This document shows positions 8,761 through 17,304 of a stretch of 64,000 nucleotides of DNA, piece after piece. The notes below the pieces were generated by a model. The model saw only the letters and a list, made by a program, of their open reading frames with translations, had not been told where the DNA came from and did no database searches. Position numbers and translations under genes: made by a program. Positions within the stretch are counted from its first letter, which is position 1; the number at the start of each line of letters is the position of its first letter. The DNA is from JALZKA01 sp963734015 (lineage in GTDB: Bacteria; Actinomycetota; Thermoleophilia; Solirubrobacterales; 70-9): NCBI GenBank assembly GCA_963734015.1, contig CAVTFG010000012.1, positions 1 to 64,000 on the forward strand. Reading direction: 5' to 3'.

Positions 8761-9468
8761 ATGCCCGATCCCGTCCTGATCATCACCGGCGCCTCCTCGG
8801 GGATCGGCGCCGAGAGCGCCCGTCAGGCGGCCGAGGCCGGCTACCGGCTGGTGCTGGGCGCGAGGCGCGAGGACGAGCTTCGAGCGCTCGCCGATGAGCT
8901 CGGCGGGGCGGAGCGCGCGGTCGCGGTGCGCTGCGACGTGACCGAGTGGCACGATTGCGAGGCGCTCGCCGCCGCGGCGATCGACGCCTTCGGGGGTTTC
9001 GACGCCGTCTTCGCCAACGCCGGCTTCGGCGCCACGCGCGGGTTCCTGGAGGAGTCGCCGGAGCACTGGCGCTCGATGGTGTTGACCAACGTCCTCGGCG
9101 TCGCGCAGACGATCCGCGCGACCCTCCCCCACCTGCTCGACAAGGGCACCGGGCACTTCCTCATCACCGGCTCGGTCGCCGGCCGGCGCGCACTGCCCGG
9201 GTCGCTCTACTCGTCGACGAAGTGGGCCGTGACCGGGATCGGCGAGTCGCTTCGCCAGGAGCTCCGCCAGATGCACGACAACCAGCGCATCCGGGTGACG
9301 CTGATCGAGCCGGGAATGGTCGACACCCCGTTCTTCGAGAACCGGCCCGGACCCGACAACGCGCTCCACGACGCGGACATCGCGCGAGCCGTGGTCTACG
9401 CGCTCTCGCAACCCGAGCGCGTCGACGTCAACGAGATCCTGATCCGGCCGACGCAACAGGCGAGCTAG
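8761..9468 (+). CDS. short-chain dehydrogenase/reductase
   Basis: A 235-residue classical SDR. The NAD(P)-binding TGASSGIG is at residues 8-15, the NAG-type motif FANAGFGAT is near 90, the catalytic Ser is in LITGSVAGRRA near 138, and the YxxxK pair is in YSSTKWAVTG near 151. A basic residue after the second strand (GARRED) suggests NADP preference. The substrate is unknown. The ATG at 8761 fits the usual SDR N-terminus, while an in-frame ATG 12 codons upstream adds an unlikely extension. The gene is followed by a broken amidase on the same strand. Confidence 0.9.
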   Translation: MPDPVLIITGASSGIGAESARQAAEAGYRLVLGARREDELRALADELGGAERAVAVRCDVTEWHDCEALAAAAIDAFGGFDAVFANAGFGATRGFLEESPEHWRSMVLTNVLGVAQTIRATLPHLLDKGTGHFLITGSVAGRRALPGSLYSSTKWAVTGIGESLRQELRQMHDNQRIRVTLIEPGMVDTPFFENRPGPDNALHDADIARAVVYALSQPERVDVNEILIRPTQQAS

Positions 9469-9513
9469 CAACCGCGTCCGAGCACCGCCGTACCAACTAC
9501 GCTTCCCGCCGTC

Positions 9514-10921
9514 ATGAGCGACGTGGCCTTTGCCGGCATCGTCCGCCAGGCCGAGATGGTTCGCCGGGGGGACGTGACTCCGACCGAGTTGGTCGAGCTC
9601 TACCTCGATCGGATCGAGCGCCTCGACCCCGAGCTGAACTCCTACCGCGTCGTGCTGGGCGACCGCGCTCGGGCCGACGCGAAGCGGGTCGAAGAGCGGC
9701 TGGCGAACGGCGGCGGCGACGGCATGGCGCTCGCCGGCGTGCCCATCGCGCTCAAGGACACCGAGGATCTCGAGGGCGAGCTGACCGCCTGGGGCACCGC
9801 CGCCTTCGACGACCCCGCGAAGCCGACGGCGAGATGGTGCGCCGGTTGCGCGATGCGGGCGCCGTGGTGATCGGCAAGACGAACCTGCCCGAGCTCGCGA
9901 TCTGCGGCTTCACCGAGACCGACGCGTGGGGCATCACACGCAACCCCTGGAACACCGGCAACACGCCGGGCGGCTCCAGCGGCGGTTCGGCCGCCGCCCT
10001 CGCAGCGGGCCTCTGCGGCGGCGCGTCGGCCTCCGACGGCGCCGGCTCGATCCGGATCCCCGCCGCGCTCTGCGGCCTGTTCGGGCTGAAGCCGCAACGC
10101 GACCGGATCTCGCTGGCTCCGTTCCGCGAGCACTGGCACGGCCTCTCGGTCGCCGGCTCGGTCGCGCGGCACCGTCACGGACTCGGCCCTCTGGCTCGAC
10201 GTCTGCGCGGGCGGCGTGCCGGCGGGCCGCCACCCCCCGACCATCCTTCATCGAGGCCGCCCGGACCCGCCCCGGGCCCTGCGAGTCGCCTACTCGACCA
10301 AGCCGCCGCTGCTGATCGCGCCGCCGATCGTCCGCGACGAGGTGAAGGCGGCGGTGCACGGAACCGCCGACCTGCTGCGCTCGCTCGGCCACACCGTCGA
10401 GGCTCGCGACCCCGATTGGGGCATGGTCGGAAACCACGTCGTCCCGCGGCTTCGCTGAACGGGGTCACCGAGGATGTCGGCAACGGGTGCCCGCACCCCG
10501 AGCGGCTCGAGGAGCGAACCCGCGGAGTTTGCGCGTCTCGGCCGCTTGCAGGGCGGCACGCTCGCTGCGCAGCGCCCGGCGCGCCGAGGGCAAGGACGCG
10601 CGCCGCATCTTTTCCCTGCTCGACCGATTCGACGTGCTCGTGTTGCCGACGGTCGGCGAGCCCGCCGTCGAGGTGGATCGGTGGGCCGAGCAAGAGCGCC
10701 TTGCGTACGGTTGTCGGAATGAGCAGGGCTATCCTTTCTGCGCTCCCTGGAACCACCTCGGCAACCCGGCCGCCTCGGTGCCGGCCGGCTTCACCCCCGG
10801 CGGCGTGCCGCTGGCAGTGCAGCTGGTGGGGCGCCCCAACGACGAGACCACCCTCCTCTCCCTGGCCGCTCAGCTCGAGTCCGAGCGCCCCTGGGCCGAC
10901 CGGTTGCCGCCGATCAGCTGA
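9514..10921 (+). pseudogene. amidase (amidase signature family), multiply frameshifted
   Basis: The pieces together spell an amidase of about 460 residues that hydrolyses amides by a Ser-cisSer-Lys triad. Lys is in VPIALKDTED (first frame). The cis-Ser is in TPGGSSGGSAAALAAG and the nucleophile in SDGAGSIRIP (second frame). C-terminal blocks such as FDVLVLPTVGEPAVE and GNPAASVPAGFTPGGVPLAV lie in a third. Shifts are needed near 9823 (one base missing), 10167 (one extra), about 10220-10300, and several between 10440 and 10560. Catalytic residues are all present, but the middle is badly disturbed. The stop at 10919-10921 overlaps the next ATG. Confidence 0.8.
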
Positions 10922-11694
10922 TGGCCACCTTGATCGCACAGATCACCGACTCCCACGTCGGGATCGGGCCTGAGGCGGAGGCTTCGGCGGAGGCGCTCGC
11001 GAACGCGGTGCGGGCGATCAACGAGCTCGATCCAGCCCCGGCCGCGGTGCTTCACACCGGCGACATCGCGGCCGACGGCCGGCCCGAGGAGTACGAGCGC
11101 GTCCGCGAGCTGCTCGCCCCGCTCGCGATGCCGGTGCACCCGCTCATGGGAAACCACGACGAGCGGGAGGCAATGCGCGGCGCGTTCGCGGACCACCCCG
11201 GCGTGGCCGCGGCCGACGGGTTCATCCAGTACAGCGCCGAGTGCGGGCCGGTCACCGTCGTCGCGTGCGACACCCACGACCCCGATTGGTACGGAGGGCG
11301 GCTCGGCGCCGAACGGCTCGCCTGGATCGAGTCCGAGCTCGCCCGCGCCAGCGGGCCGACCGTCCTGGCGATGCACCATCCGCCGACCCTCACCGGGATC
11401 TACGAGTTCGATGCCGAGTTCCCGCTGGCCCCCGAGGACCGCGAGGCCCTGGCGGCCCTTCCTCACCAGCCTGACCTGATCGTCGCCGGGCACATCCACC
11501 TCCCGATCCGCGCGATGCTCGGCCCGACGCCCGTGTTCGTCAGCCCGAGCGTCCACCTCCAGGCGCAGTTCGACCTCACCCCCGGCGCCGACGTGAGGCT
11601 CGTCCCGGATCCTCCCGGCTACTCGGTGCATCTCCACGGCGCCGACCCGGAGCTCGTGAGCTACGTCAGGCCGCTTCCGGTCCCATCCGAGTAG
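10921..11694 (+). CDS. metallophosphoesterase, CpdA-like
   Basis: A 257-residue calcineurin-like phosphoesterase with the two-metal motifs in order: QITDSHVG (residues 7-14), HTGDIAADG (near 45), MGNHDER (near 77), AMHHPP (near 155) and AGHIHLPI (near 187). This pattern and size match class III cyclic nucleotide phosphodiesterases such as CpdA, so hydrolysis of cAMP or another phosphodiester is likely; the true substrate is not shown. The ATG overlaps the TGA of the preceding amidase (TGATG). Confidence 0.85.
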   Translation: MATLIAQITDSHVGIGPEAEASAEALANAVRAINELDPAPAAVLHTGDIAADGRPEEYERVRELLAPLAMPVHPLMGNHDEREAMRGAFADHPGVAAADGFIQYSAECGPVTVVACDTHDPDWYGGRLGAERLAWIESELARASGPTVLAMHHPPTLTGIYEFDAEFPLAPEDREALAALPHQPDLIVAGHIHLPIRAMLGPTPVFVSPSVHLQAQFDLTPGADVRLVPDPPGYSVHLHGADPELVSYVRPLPVPSE

Positions 11695-11759
11695 CCGCCG
11701 CAGCGACTAGGCTGGCGCGGACCGACTTCGAGTCACCGGGGAGAGAGCACTTGCGCCGC

Positions 11760-12216
11760 ATGAGCAAACCAGCCGTGAGCATGACCGCAATGATCGTCGC
11801 GGCGGCGAGTCCTGGCGGCGTGCACCTCCGCGGACACCAAGAACGAGTACGTGGACACGGTGAACGCGATCCAGACGAGCGCACTCGACGCCTTCAACCA
11901 GGCCGCAAACTCGACCCCCGAGAACAACAAGGCGATGGTCGAGCAACTCGAGGCCGGCGAGACGGCGCTCGCCGACGCGGTAGCGGAGCTCGAGGAAGTC
12001 GAGGTGCCGGAGGAAGCCCAGGACGGACATCCGAAGCTCGTCGCCGGCATCGACGACCTGCGCGCCCTGTTCGAGCAGACCGCGAAGGACGTTCAGAAGG
12101 CCGAGGGAACCGACGCGTTCGGCGCGGTGACGGCGCTCGCCTCCGAGGGCGCGGTAATCGGCACCGAGATCGACCGTGCGATCAACCAGATCAACGACGA
12201 TCTGGGCGCCGAGTAG
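11760..12216 (+). pseudogene. small helical lipoprotein with frameshifted signal peptide
   Basis: From 11818 onward the frame reads LAACTSADTKNEYVDTV and then about 120 mostly helical residues, ending NQINDDLGAE. LAAC is a lipobox, but its frame has no start: the signal peptide (MTAMIVAAAS) is in another frame beginning at an ATG at 11760 or 11781. Removing one C of the pair at 11811-11812 gives MTAMIVAAASLAACTSADTK, a convincing lipoprotein signal. The function of the helical domain is unknown. GGGAGAGAG precedes the start. A gene call confined to the downstream frame (GTG at 11851) would miss the membrane anchor. Confidence 0.6.
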
Positions 12217-12223
12217 CCAGATA

Positions 12224-12275
12224 AGCCGGCTCAACAACGCCGGGGCTCGGCTCCGGCCTGCGGCCTCCGCCTCAC
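12224..12275. repeat. 52-bp intergenic repeat, copy 1
   Basis: Shares its first 29 bases (AGCCGGCTCAACAACGCC and GGGGCTCGGCT) and most of its last 12 (CTCCGCCTCAC) with the copy at 13790-13841. The centre is a short hairpin, here GGCC-TGC-GGCC, which is different in sequence but still paired in the other copy. It lies between the 3' ends of two convergent genes, so it could end transcription from both sides. Spread as a REP-like element is the alternative. Confidence 0.65.
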
Positions 12276-12277
12276 AG

Positions 12278-12820
12278 CTACAGCTCGAGCACGTACTCCT
12301 GATAGGTGATCGTCGGGCCCCAGTCGGAGCGCTCGTAGGAGTTGACGACCCGGAACCCGGCCTCCCGGTAGATCCGCGCCGCGGTGCGGAGTGCGCTGAA
12401 CGTGTAGAGCTCGACGCGGCTCATCCCAAGCTCGCGGGCGCGCTCGACCGCCTCGCCGACCAGCCGCCGGCCCAGCCCGGCCCCCCGCAGCTCGGGCGCC
12501 AGGAGCACCCAGCGGAGCGAGCCGACGCCGTCGCCCTCGTCGGTCAGCGCCACGGAACCGGCGAACTCGCCGCCCCGCTCCACGACCCAGATCCCGCCGC
12601 CGTCGGGCCAGCCGGCCTCGACCGCCTCGGCGACGCTCTTCGCGACCATCGCGACGAACAGCTCGTTGCGGTCGTACTCGGCGGGATAGAGGCGCTCGTG
12701 CATCGCGACGATGGCCTCCGGATCGCCGGGCCGCATCTCGCGGCGGATCTCGTACCGCCGCCGGGCGCGCGTGGGCGCCTGGTCGAGACCGTTCTCTCGG
12801 CGGACGTCGCGAATCAGCAT
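12278..12820 (-). CDS. GNAT family N-acetyltransferase
   Basis: A 180-residue protein with a GNAT domain in its second half: LRWVLLAPELRGAGLGRRLV (the R/Q-x-x-G-x-G/A loop near residues 112-117) and VELYTFSALRTAARIYREAG. The N-terminal part, with IRREMRPGDPEAIVAMHERL, resembles the GNAT portion of MarR-GNAT proteins, but no winged helix is present. The substrate is unknown. Starts at 12820 or 12829 are both possible and no strong ribosome binding site decides. A much longer frame reaching 13690 is only the antisense of the LysR gene. The LysR gene is divergent, 81 bases away. Confidence 0.8.
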   Translation of the reverse strand: MLIRDVRRENGLDQAPTRARRRYEIRREMRPGDPEAIVAMHERLYPAEYDRNELFVAMVAKSVAEAVEAGWPDGGGIWVVERGGEFAGSVALTDEGDGVGSLRWVLLAPELRGAGLGRRLVGEAVERARELGMSRVELYTFSALRTAARIYREAGFRVVNSYERSDWGPTITYQEYVLEL

Positions 12821-12901
12821 GCGGAGCATCCTGCCGCAGGCGATTGATCGCCGCAACACAAACTTGCGAACGGATTTATCGTGATCTACGCTGAATCTGC
12901 C

Positions 12902-13786
12902 GTGGAGCTCCGCCAGCTCAGATACCTCGAGGCCGTTGCCCGCCACGGTCACTTCACGCGCGCGGCCGATGAGCTCCACGTCGCCCAATCCGCCGTGTCC
13001 CACCAGGTGCGCCGGCTGGAGCAGGAGCTGGGCGTCGAGTTGCTCGAGCGCACGACCCGCTCGGTCGAGCTCACCGCGGCGGGGCGCGTGGCGGTCGCCA
13101 GGGCGCAGGCGGCGCTGGCGGAGGCGGACGGGATCGTCGGCGAGCTCGACGAGCTGCGGGGCCTCGTCCGGGGAACGATCCTGATCGGGGCACTGCTTCC
13201 GGCCGGGCCGCTGGATCTGCCCGCCCTGCTCGCGGAGTTCAGCCGCCGGTACCCGGGGATCGAGATCGAGTTCCGCGAAGGGACCTCGTCCTACATGCGC
13301 GAGCGGCTGGCCGCCGGCGAGCTCGATGCCGCGTTCGTCCTCGAGGCCGACCCCCAGCCGCCGGAGCTCGGCCGGAAACAGCTGTCCGAGGCCGAGATGG
13401 TGCTGGCCATGAGCCCGGCCCATCCGCTCGCCGCCAAGGCACCGTTGCCGATCGAGCGGCTCGACGGCGAGAACCTGATCGCGTTCCGGCGCGGGTCGTC
13501 GGTCCGGCTCTCGCTCGACCGCGCGCTCGAGCGGGCGGGCGCCCAGCCTCGCATCGCCCTCGAGGGCTCGGACCTGCTGCTGATCCGGGCGCTCGCGGCG
13601 CAGGGCTTCGGCGTCGCCGTCCTGCCGCGATCGTTCGCCGAGTTCCCGGGCCCCCCGCTCTCCATCCGGTCGCTCCGCCCGGCGATCCACCTGCCCGTCG
13701 TGCTCCTGTGGCGCGAGCGCCGCTCGCAGCCACCGGCAACCCGGGCGTTCCTCGACTTCGTCGCCGACTACGTCAGTCGAGGTTAG
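12902..13786 (+). CDS. LysR family transcriptional regulator
   Basis: A 294-residue LysR-type regulator. The N-terminal winged helix is visible as LRQLRYLEAVARHGHFTRAA and LHVAQSAVSHQVRRLEQELG, followed by the linker helix and an effector-binding domain. The start is taken as GTG at 12902 (VELRQLRYL), the usual LysR opening; an in-frame GTG at 12881 would add 7 residues. The divergent GNAT gene is the obvious candidate target, since LysR proteins commonly control the gene transcribed away from them. A 52-bp repeat follows its stop. Confidence 0.9.
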   Translation: MELRQLRYLEAVARHGHFTRAADELHVAQSAVSHQVRRLEQELGVELLERTTRSVELTAAGRVAVARAQAALAEADGIVGELDELRGLVRGTILIGALLPAGPLDLPALLAEFSRRYPGIEIEFREGTSSYMRERLAAGELDAAFVLEADPQPPELGRKQLSEAEMVLAMSPAHPLAAKAPLPIERLDGENLIAFRRGSSVRLSLDRALERAGAQPRIALEGSDLLLIRALAAQGFGVAVLPRSFAEFPGPPLSIRSLRPAIHLPVVLLWRERRSQPPATRAFLDFVADYVSRG

Positions 13787-13789
13787 ATC

Positions 13790-13841
13790 AGCCGGCTCAA
13801 CAACGCCGGGGCTCGGCTTCGCCCTTCGGGCTCCGCCTCAC
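13790..13841. repeat. 52-bp intergenic repeat, copy 2
   Basis: Identical to 12224-12275 in the first 29 bases and nearly all of the last 12. The central hairpin is GCCC-TTC-GGGC instead of GGCC-TGC-GGCC, so both arms changed together. It again sits where two convergent genes end and overlaps the stop codon of the minus-strand hydrolase (13838-13840). Confidence 0.65.
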
Positions 13842-15301
13842 TTGTCCAGGGCGTCCGCCAGGAACTCGCGAATCTCGGTTCCGGCCGGCCCGTTCGGCGC
13901 GTAGAGCGCGTCGACGTGCCCGGCGTTCCGAGCCAGGTACTGCTCCGAATCCGGGAAGAAGCTCGCGACCTTCCGGCCCTCCGAGGGAGTCGTGATGTCG
14001 TCCATCTCGCCGGAGACGACCAGCACCGGCGCCTCGGTCGGCTCCTGGGTCTCGGGATCGACCGGCGGCTCGTAGACGTCGGTCGGAGGCGGGAAGGTGA
14101 GGCAGGCGAGGTATGCGGTGCCCGGGGAATACGCGATCTCGCGCGTGGTGAACGGCTCGAAGGCGTCCTGGCGGTACTCGCCGATCGCCTCCTCGAGCTG
14201 TGCCCGGCGCTCGGACTCCGATGCGTACTTGTCCCAGATCATCGGGTAGTCGTTGCAGCTCACGATCCACTGGCCGGCCGTCTGATAGCGGTCGTCGTTC
14301 CGGATCCCCACCCGCGCCGGGGAGACGAGCTTCTCCCATGCCGTCGGGTCGCCGTCGACCAGGTCGCTCAGCGCGCGGTCGAGCTGGAGGTAGCTCTCGG
14401 GCGGGCTGCCCGAGGCATCGATCAATGCGGTCACGGCGTCGATGACCGGACGGCGCTGCTCGCGCAGGGTCTCGACCCCTTCCTCGAGCCGCGCGATCGC
14501 GTCGCCCTCGCACCCGGGCGCCCGATCGCACGCCAGCCCCAGTGACCTGATCCCGGTTCGCGGCAGGCTCGGGTACCACGGGTCCTCGCCGAACGCCGGG
14601 TACGCCGAGTCGAGGACGAGCGCATCGAGCCGGTCGCCGTGGCGGTAGGCGTAGGACTGGGCGAGGAAGGTGCCGTAGGAATCGCCGTAGAGCGCGATCG
14701 TCTCGTAGCCGAGCGCCTCGCGGACCGAGTCGATGTCGTCGGCGGCCGCCGAGGTGCGGTACGAGATGAACTGGTCCCCCAGGCGCCGGGCGCATTCGGC
14801 CACGGTCACGAACTCCGGGCCCTCCCCCGCCTGCAGGTCCGGGCAGTCGAACTGCTCCGAGAGGCCCTGGCCGCGCTGGTCGACCAGCACCATGTCGTGG
14901 CTCTCCAACAGTGGGCGCATCAGGCGCTCGAACGTCCCGCCCGTGCCGCTCGACGGATAGCCGGGCCCGCCCTCGACCATGAAGATGGCCCCCTCGGAGG
15001 GCGCGCTGCGGTCGCGCCGCGGATAGACCGCGAAGCCGATCTCGGTCGTGCCGTAGGAGGCGTCCGCGCGCTCGAACGGGACCTCGATCGTGCCGCACCG
15101 GTACTCGGGCTTGTTCGGCAACGGGTCGCACTTGTCGAGATCGGAGAACGGGATCGAGCCGAACTCGGGCGCGGGCGCCGGCGCCGGCGTGGTCTCAGCG
15201 GAATCGTCCCCGTCGTCGCCCCCGCCGCACGCGGGTAGGAGCAGGGCTCCGGCCGCCAGCGCTCCCGCCAGCCTCGTCCACCGGCCCACCCCGTGCGCCA
15301 T
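13838..15301 (-). CDS. secreted alpha/beta hydrolase lipoprotein, TAP-like peptidase
   Basis: A 487-residue protein with a lipoprotein signal (LLLPACGGG, Cys at about 25), an acidic/Ala-Pro linker and an alpha/beta hydrolase. The oxyanion region is FMVEGGPGYPSSG, the nucleophile elbow GDSYGTFLAQ (near 190), the acid in VVSGEMDDITTPSEG and the His in ARNAGHVDALY. A C-terminal TAP-like domain fits the proline iminopeptidase/SlpD-type tripeptidyl exopeptidases of actinobacteria. It would act outside the membrane, trimming peptides from their N-terminus. The stop overlaps the intergenic repeat. Confidence 0.85.
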   Translation of the reverse strand: MAHGVGRWTRLAGALAAGALLLPACGGGDDGDDSAETTPAPAPAPEFGSIPFSDLDKCDPLPNKPEYRCGTIEVPFERADASYGTTEIGFAVYPRRDRSAPSEGAIFMVEGGPGYPSSGTGGTFERLMRPLLESHDMVLVDQRGQGLSEQFDCPDLQAGEGPEFVTVAECARRLGDQFISYRTSAAADDIDSVREALGYETIALYGDSYGTFLAQSYAYRHGDRLDALVLDSAYPAFGEDPWYPSLPRTGIRSLGLACDRAPGCEGDAIARLEEGVETLREQRRPVIDAVTALIDASGSPPESYLQLDRALSDLVDGDPTAWEKLVSPARVGIRNDDRYQTAGQWIVSCNDYPMIWDKYASESERRAQLEEAIGEYRQDAFEPFTTREIAYSPGTAYLACLTFPPPTDVYEPPVDPETQEPTEAPVLVVSGEMDDITTPSEGRKVASFFPDSEQYLARNAGHVDALYAPNGPAGTEIREFLADALDK

Positions 15302-15331
15302 ACGCGCATCGTACGCCCCGGCGGGATCGGG

Positions 15332-15661
15332 CTACTTCGGGGGCAGCGACGAGGCGAAGCCGGCCCCGGCCTCCACCCACCCGGCGAGGTCCGCCGGCTC
15401 GGCGATCGCGGCGGGCTCGACGACCACCATGCCCTTCGCGGGCCGCCCGGTGAAGTCAAACTCCCGCGTGTGTTCCTCCCGGAGCGCCTGTGCGGCTTCG
15501 TCCGGCTCCAGCCGGACGATCAGGTCCTCGCCCAGGATCCCGCACGCCATGTTGCCGCTCACCATCCAGGCGATCCCGCCGAACATCTTGCGCTCGGTGA
15601 GGTCGCCCCGGAGGGTCAGCAGGTCACGGACGCGCTCTGCGAGGGCCTCGTCGTAGGCCAT
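15332..15661 (-). CDS. TfoX/Sxy N-terminal domain protein
   Basis: A 109-residue single-domain protein whose blocks ERKMFGGIAWMVSGNMACGI and FDFTGRPAKGMVVVEP are typical of the TfoX N-terminal domain. In gamma-proteobacteria the full protein regulates competence; stand-alone N-terminal domains in actinobacteria have no settled function. It lies 9 bases downstream of the HxlR-type regulator and may be co-transcribed with it. Confidence 0.85.
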   Translation of the reverse strand: MAYDEALAERVRDLLTLRGDLTERKMFGGIAWMVSGNMACGILGEDLIVRLEPDEAAQALREEHTREFDFTGRPAKGMVVVEPAAIAEPADLAGWVEAGAGFASSLPPK

Positions 15662-15670
15662 CGAGCGAGC

Positions 15671-16327
15671 CTACTCCGAGCCCGGCAGTGGGAAGAGCTT
15701 CAGGAATCGACGGATCACCGCTCTCTTCCCCTCGAAGGTCACGCTTCCCGCGCTCTCGGCGTCCGCCGGTGAAAGCCCGGTCCAGAGCAGCCCCGTGAGC
15801 GTGCCCGGGTCGGTCGCGATCACCGCTTCCGGTGAGTCGGCGGGACCGCGGGCGACAGCGAGCGCCCCGCCGGCGACCGCCACCGAGAAGCGCTGCCCGT
15901 CGAGTCGCAGCTCGAGCGTGGCGTCGAGGCCCTCGGCCGCCTCGGCGTCGAACAGGGTCTTCAGCGCCAGGACCGTCGAGTCGACACCGATCCGCATCCC
16001 GCCCGGTGGGAACGGGGCCAGAGCGCCCCACCGCCCCAGCCCGATCACTACCGGCTCGAGCTCGCGCCCACGATCGGTCAGCTCGTAGACCCAGGCGCCC
16101 GCAGGCGGATCGAGCTTGCGCCGAACGACCACCTCGGCCGCCGTGAGCTCTCGCAGCCGCTGGGTGAGCACGTCGGGGCCAAGATTCGGCAGGCCGGCGC
16201 GCAGGTCCGTGAAGCGCTTCGGGCCGAGCAGCAGCTCACGCACGACCAGTAGGGCCCACCGTTCACCCACCAGGTCGAGCGCGCGGGCGATCCCGCAGCT
16301 GTCGCCATAGGTTCGCTTGCCGGTCAC
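15671..16327 (-). CDS. HxlR family regulator with C-terminal sterol-carrier-like domain
   Basis: Residues 1-100 form an HxlR winged helix: SCGIARALDLVGERWALLVV, LLLGPKRFTDLRAGLP and VYELTDRGRELEPV. The remaining about 110 residues resemble the SCP2-like extension seen in some actinobacterial HxlR proteins and may bind a lipophilic ligand. A Cys sits in the early CGIA segment, where HxlR proteins that sense electrophiles have theirs. It is divergent from a two-domain VOC gene across a 98-base region holding an inverted repeat (16367-16406), so that gene is the likely target. Confidence 0.88.
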   Translation of the reverse strand: MTGKRTYGDSCGIARALDLVGERWALLVVRELLLGPKRFTDLRAGLPNLGPDVLTQRLRELTAAEVVVRRKLDPPAGAWVYELTDRGRELEPVVIGLGRWGALAPFPPGGMRIGVDSTVLALKTLFDAEAAEGLDATLELRLDGQRFSVAVAGGALAVARGPADSPEAVIATDPGTLTGLLWTGLSPADAESAGSVTFEGKRAVIRRFLKLFPLPGSE

Positions 16328-16363
16328 CGGGATACCTTAGTTCTGTCGTCGTTCACTACGACT

Positions 16364-16406
16364 TGTTAGTTGGTTTTTCCAATCATATGCTACGGTGCTC
16401 CAACTA
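16364..16406 (+). promoter_or_regulatory. promoter and candidate HxlR operator before the VOC gene
   Basis: TTGTTA at 16364-16369 and TATGCT at 16386-16391 are 16 bases apart and fit a vegetative promoter directed at the VOC gene. An inverted repeat, TAGTTGG (16367-16373) and CCAACTA (16400-16406), overlaps the -35 box and the start region, where a repressor would block transcription. This region is AT-richer than its surroundings. Assignment to the neighbouring HxlR protein is inference from position. Confidence 0.5.
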
Positions 16407-16425
16407 GCAACCCGAAGGAGGAGAA

Positions 16426-17235
16426 ATGAGTGAGCGCGATACATACCCCCACGGCGTCCCCTGCTGGGTGGAGGCCCTGGTCCCCGATCCCGATACCGCT
16501 ACCGACTTCTACGCGGGCATCTTCGGCTGGCAGTTCGACGGCCCGGGCAAGATGCCGGACGAGCCCTCCTCCGAGTACTTCGTGGCCCGGATGCGCGGCC
16601 GTGACGTCGCCGGGATTGGCTCCCAGCCCGACGGCGCGCCGCGCCCGGTCTGGACCACGCACGTCCGCACGGACAGTGCCCACGCCACCGCGGAGGCGGC
16701 CGCGGCCGCGGGCGGGACCGTCGTGCGAGCACCCTTCGACGTGCCCCCCGTCGGCCGCATGGCGGTTCTCGCCGACCCGGCGGGCGCTCGATTCGTTGCC
16801 TGGGAGGCCGACGGTCGCGAGGGCGCTCAGCTCGTCAACGAGCCGAGCGCGTGGTCGATGAGCGACCTCCACACCCCCGACGCGGCCGCCGCGGAAGAGT
16901 TCTACGGCTCGGTGTTCGGCTGGAACCGCGAGTCGTTCGGCGGACCGGTCTCGGTGTTCCGCCTGCCCGGCTTCGTCGGCGGCGAGCCGGAGCAGCCCGT
17001 TCCCCGGGATGTCGTCGCGACCATGGTCGACACCGGAGCGGAGTCCGGCATTCCCGCGCGCTGGCGACCGGACTTCTGGGTGGCCGACGTCGACGGGGTT
17101 GCGGCCCGGGCCGCGGAGCTCGGCGGGAGCGTGATCGAGCCGCCGTCCGACATGTCCGGCCTCCCGATGCGCGGCGGTGTCGTCGCGGACCCGAGCGGCG
17201 CGGCGTTCTCGGTCACACAGTTGCTCCTCCCATGA
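16426..17235 (+). CDS. two-domain VOC (glyoxalase-fold) protein
   Basis: A 269-residue protein with two tandem VOC modules. The first starts at CWVEALVPDPDTATDFYAGI and contains AVLADPAGARFVAWE. The second starts at WSMSDLHTPDAAAAEEFYGS and ends GVVADPSGAAFSVTQL. Such proteins include metal-dependent isomerases, dioxygenases and resistance proteins, and the substrate here is unknown. AAGGAGGAG lies 6 bases before the ATG. It is divergent from the HxlR regulator and probably derepressed when that protein binds its signal. Confidence 0.88.
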   Translation: MSERDTYPHGVPCWVEALVPDPDTATDFYAGIFGWQFDGPGKMPDEPSSEYFVARMRGRDVAGIGSQPDGAPRPVWTTHVRTDSAHATAEAAAAAGGTVVRAPFDVPPVGRMAVLADPAGARFVAWEADGREGAQLVNEPSAWSMSDLHTPDAAAAEEFYGSVFGWNRESFGGPVSVFRLPGFVGGEPEQPVPRDVVATMVDTGAESGIPARWRPDFWVADVDGVAARAAELGGSVIEPPSDMSGLPMRGGVVADPSGAAFSVTQLLLP

Positions 17236-17304
17236 GCCACGCCGGCCGCGAGCCGGGCTGACGCCCGATCTGCGACGTCAACGAGCCATGCGTCTGCCCG
17301 GCGC

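Noticed and set aside
12278..13690. 470-codon frame suggesting a GNAT protein with a long N-terminal domain
   Set aside because: Only the last 180 codons resemble a protein; the rest is the antisense of the LysR gene.
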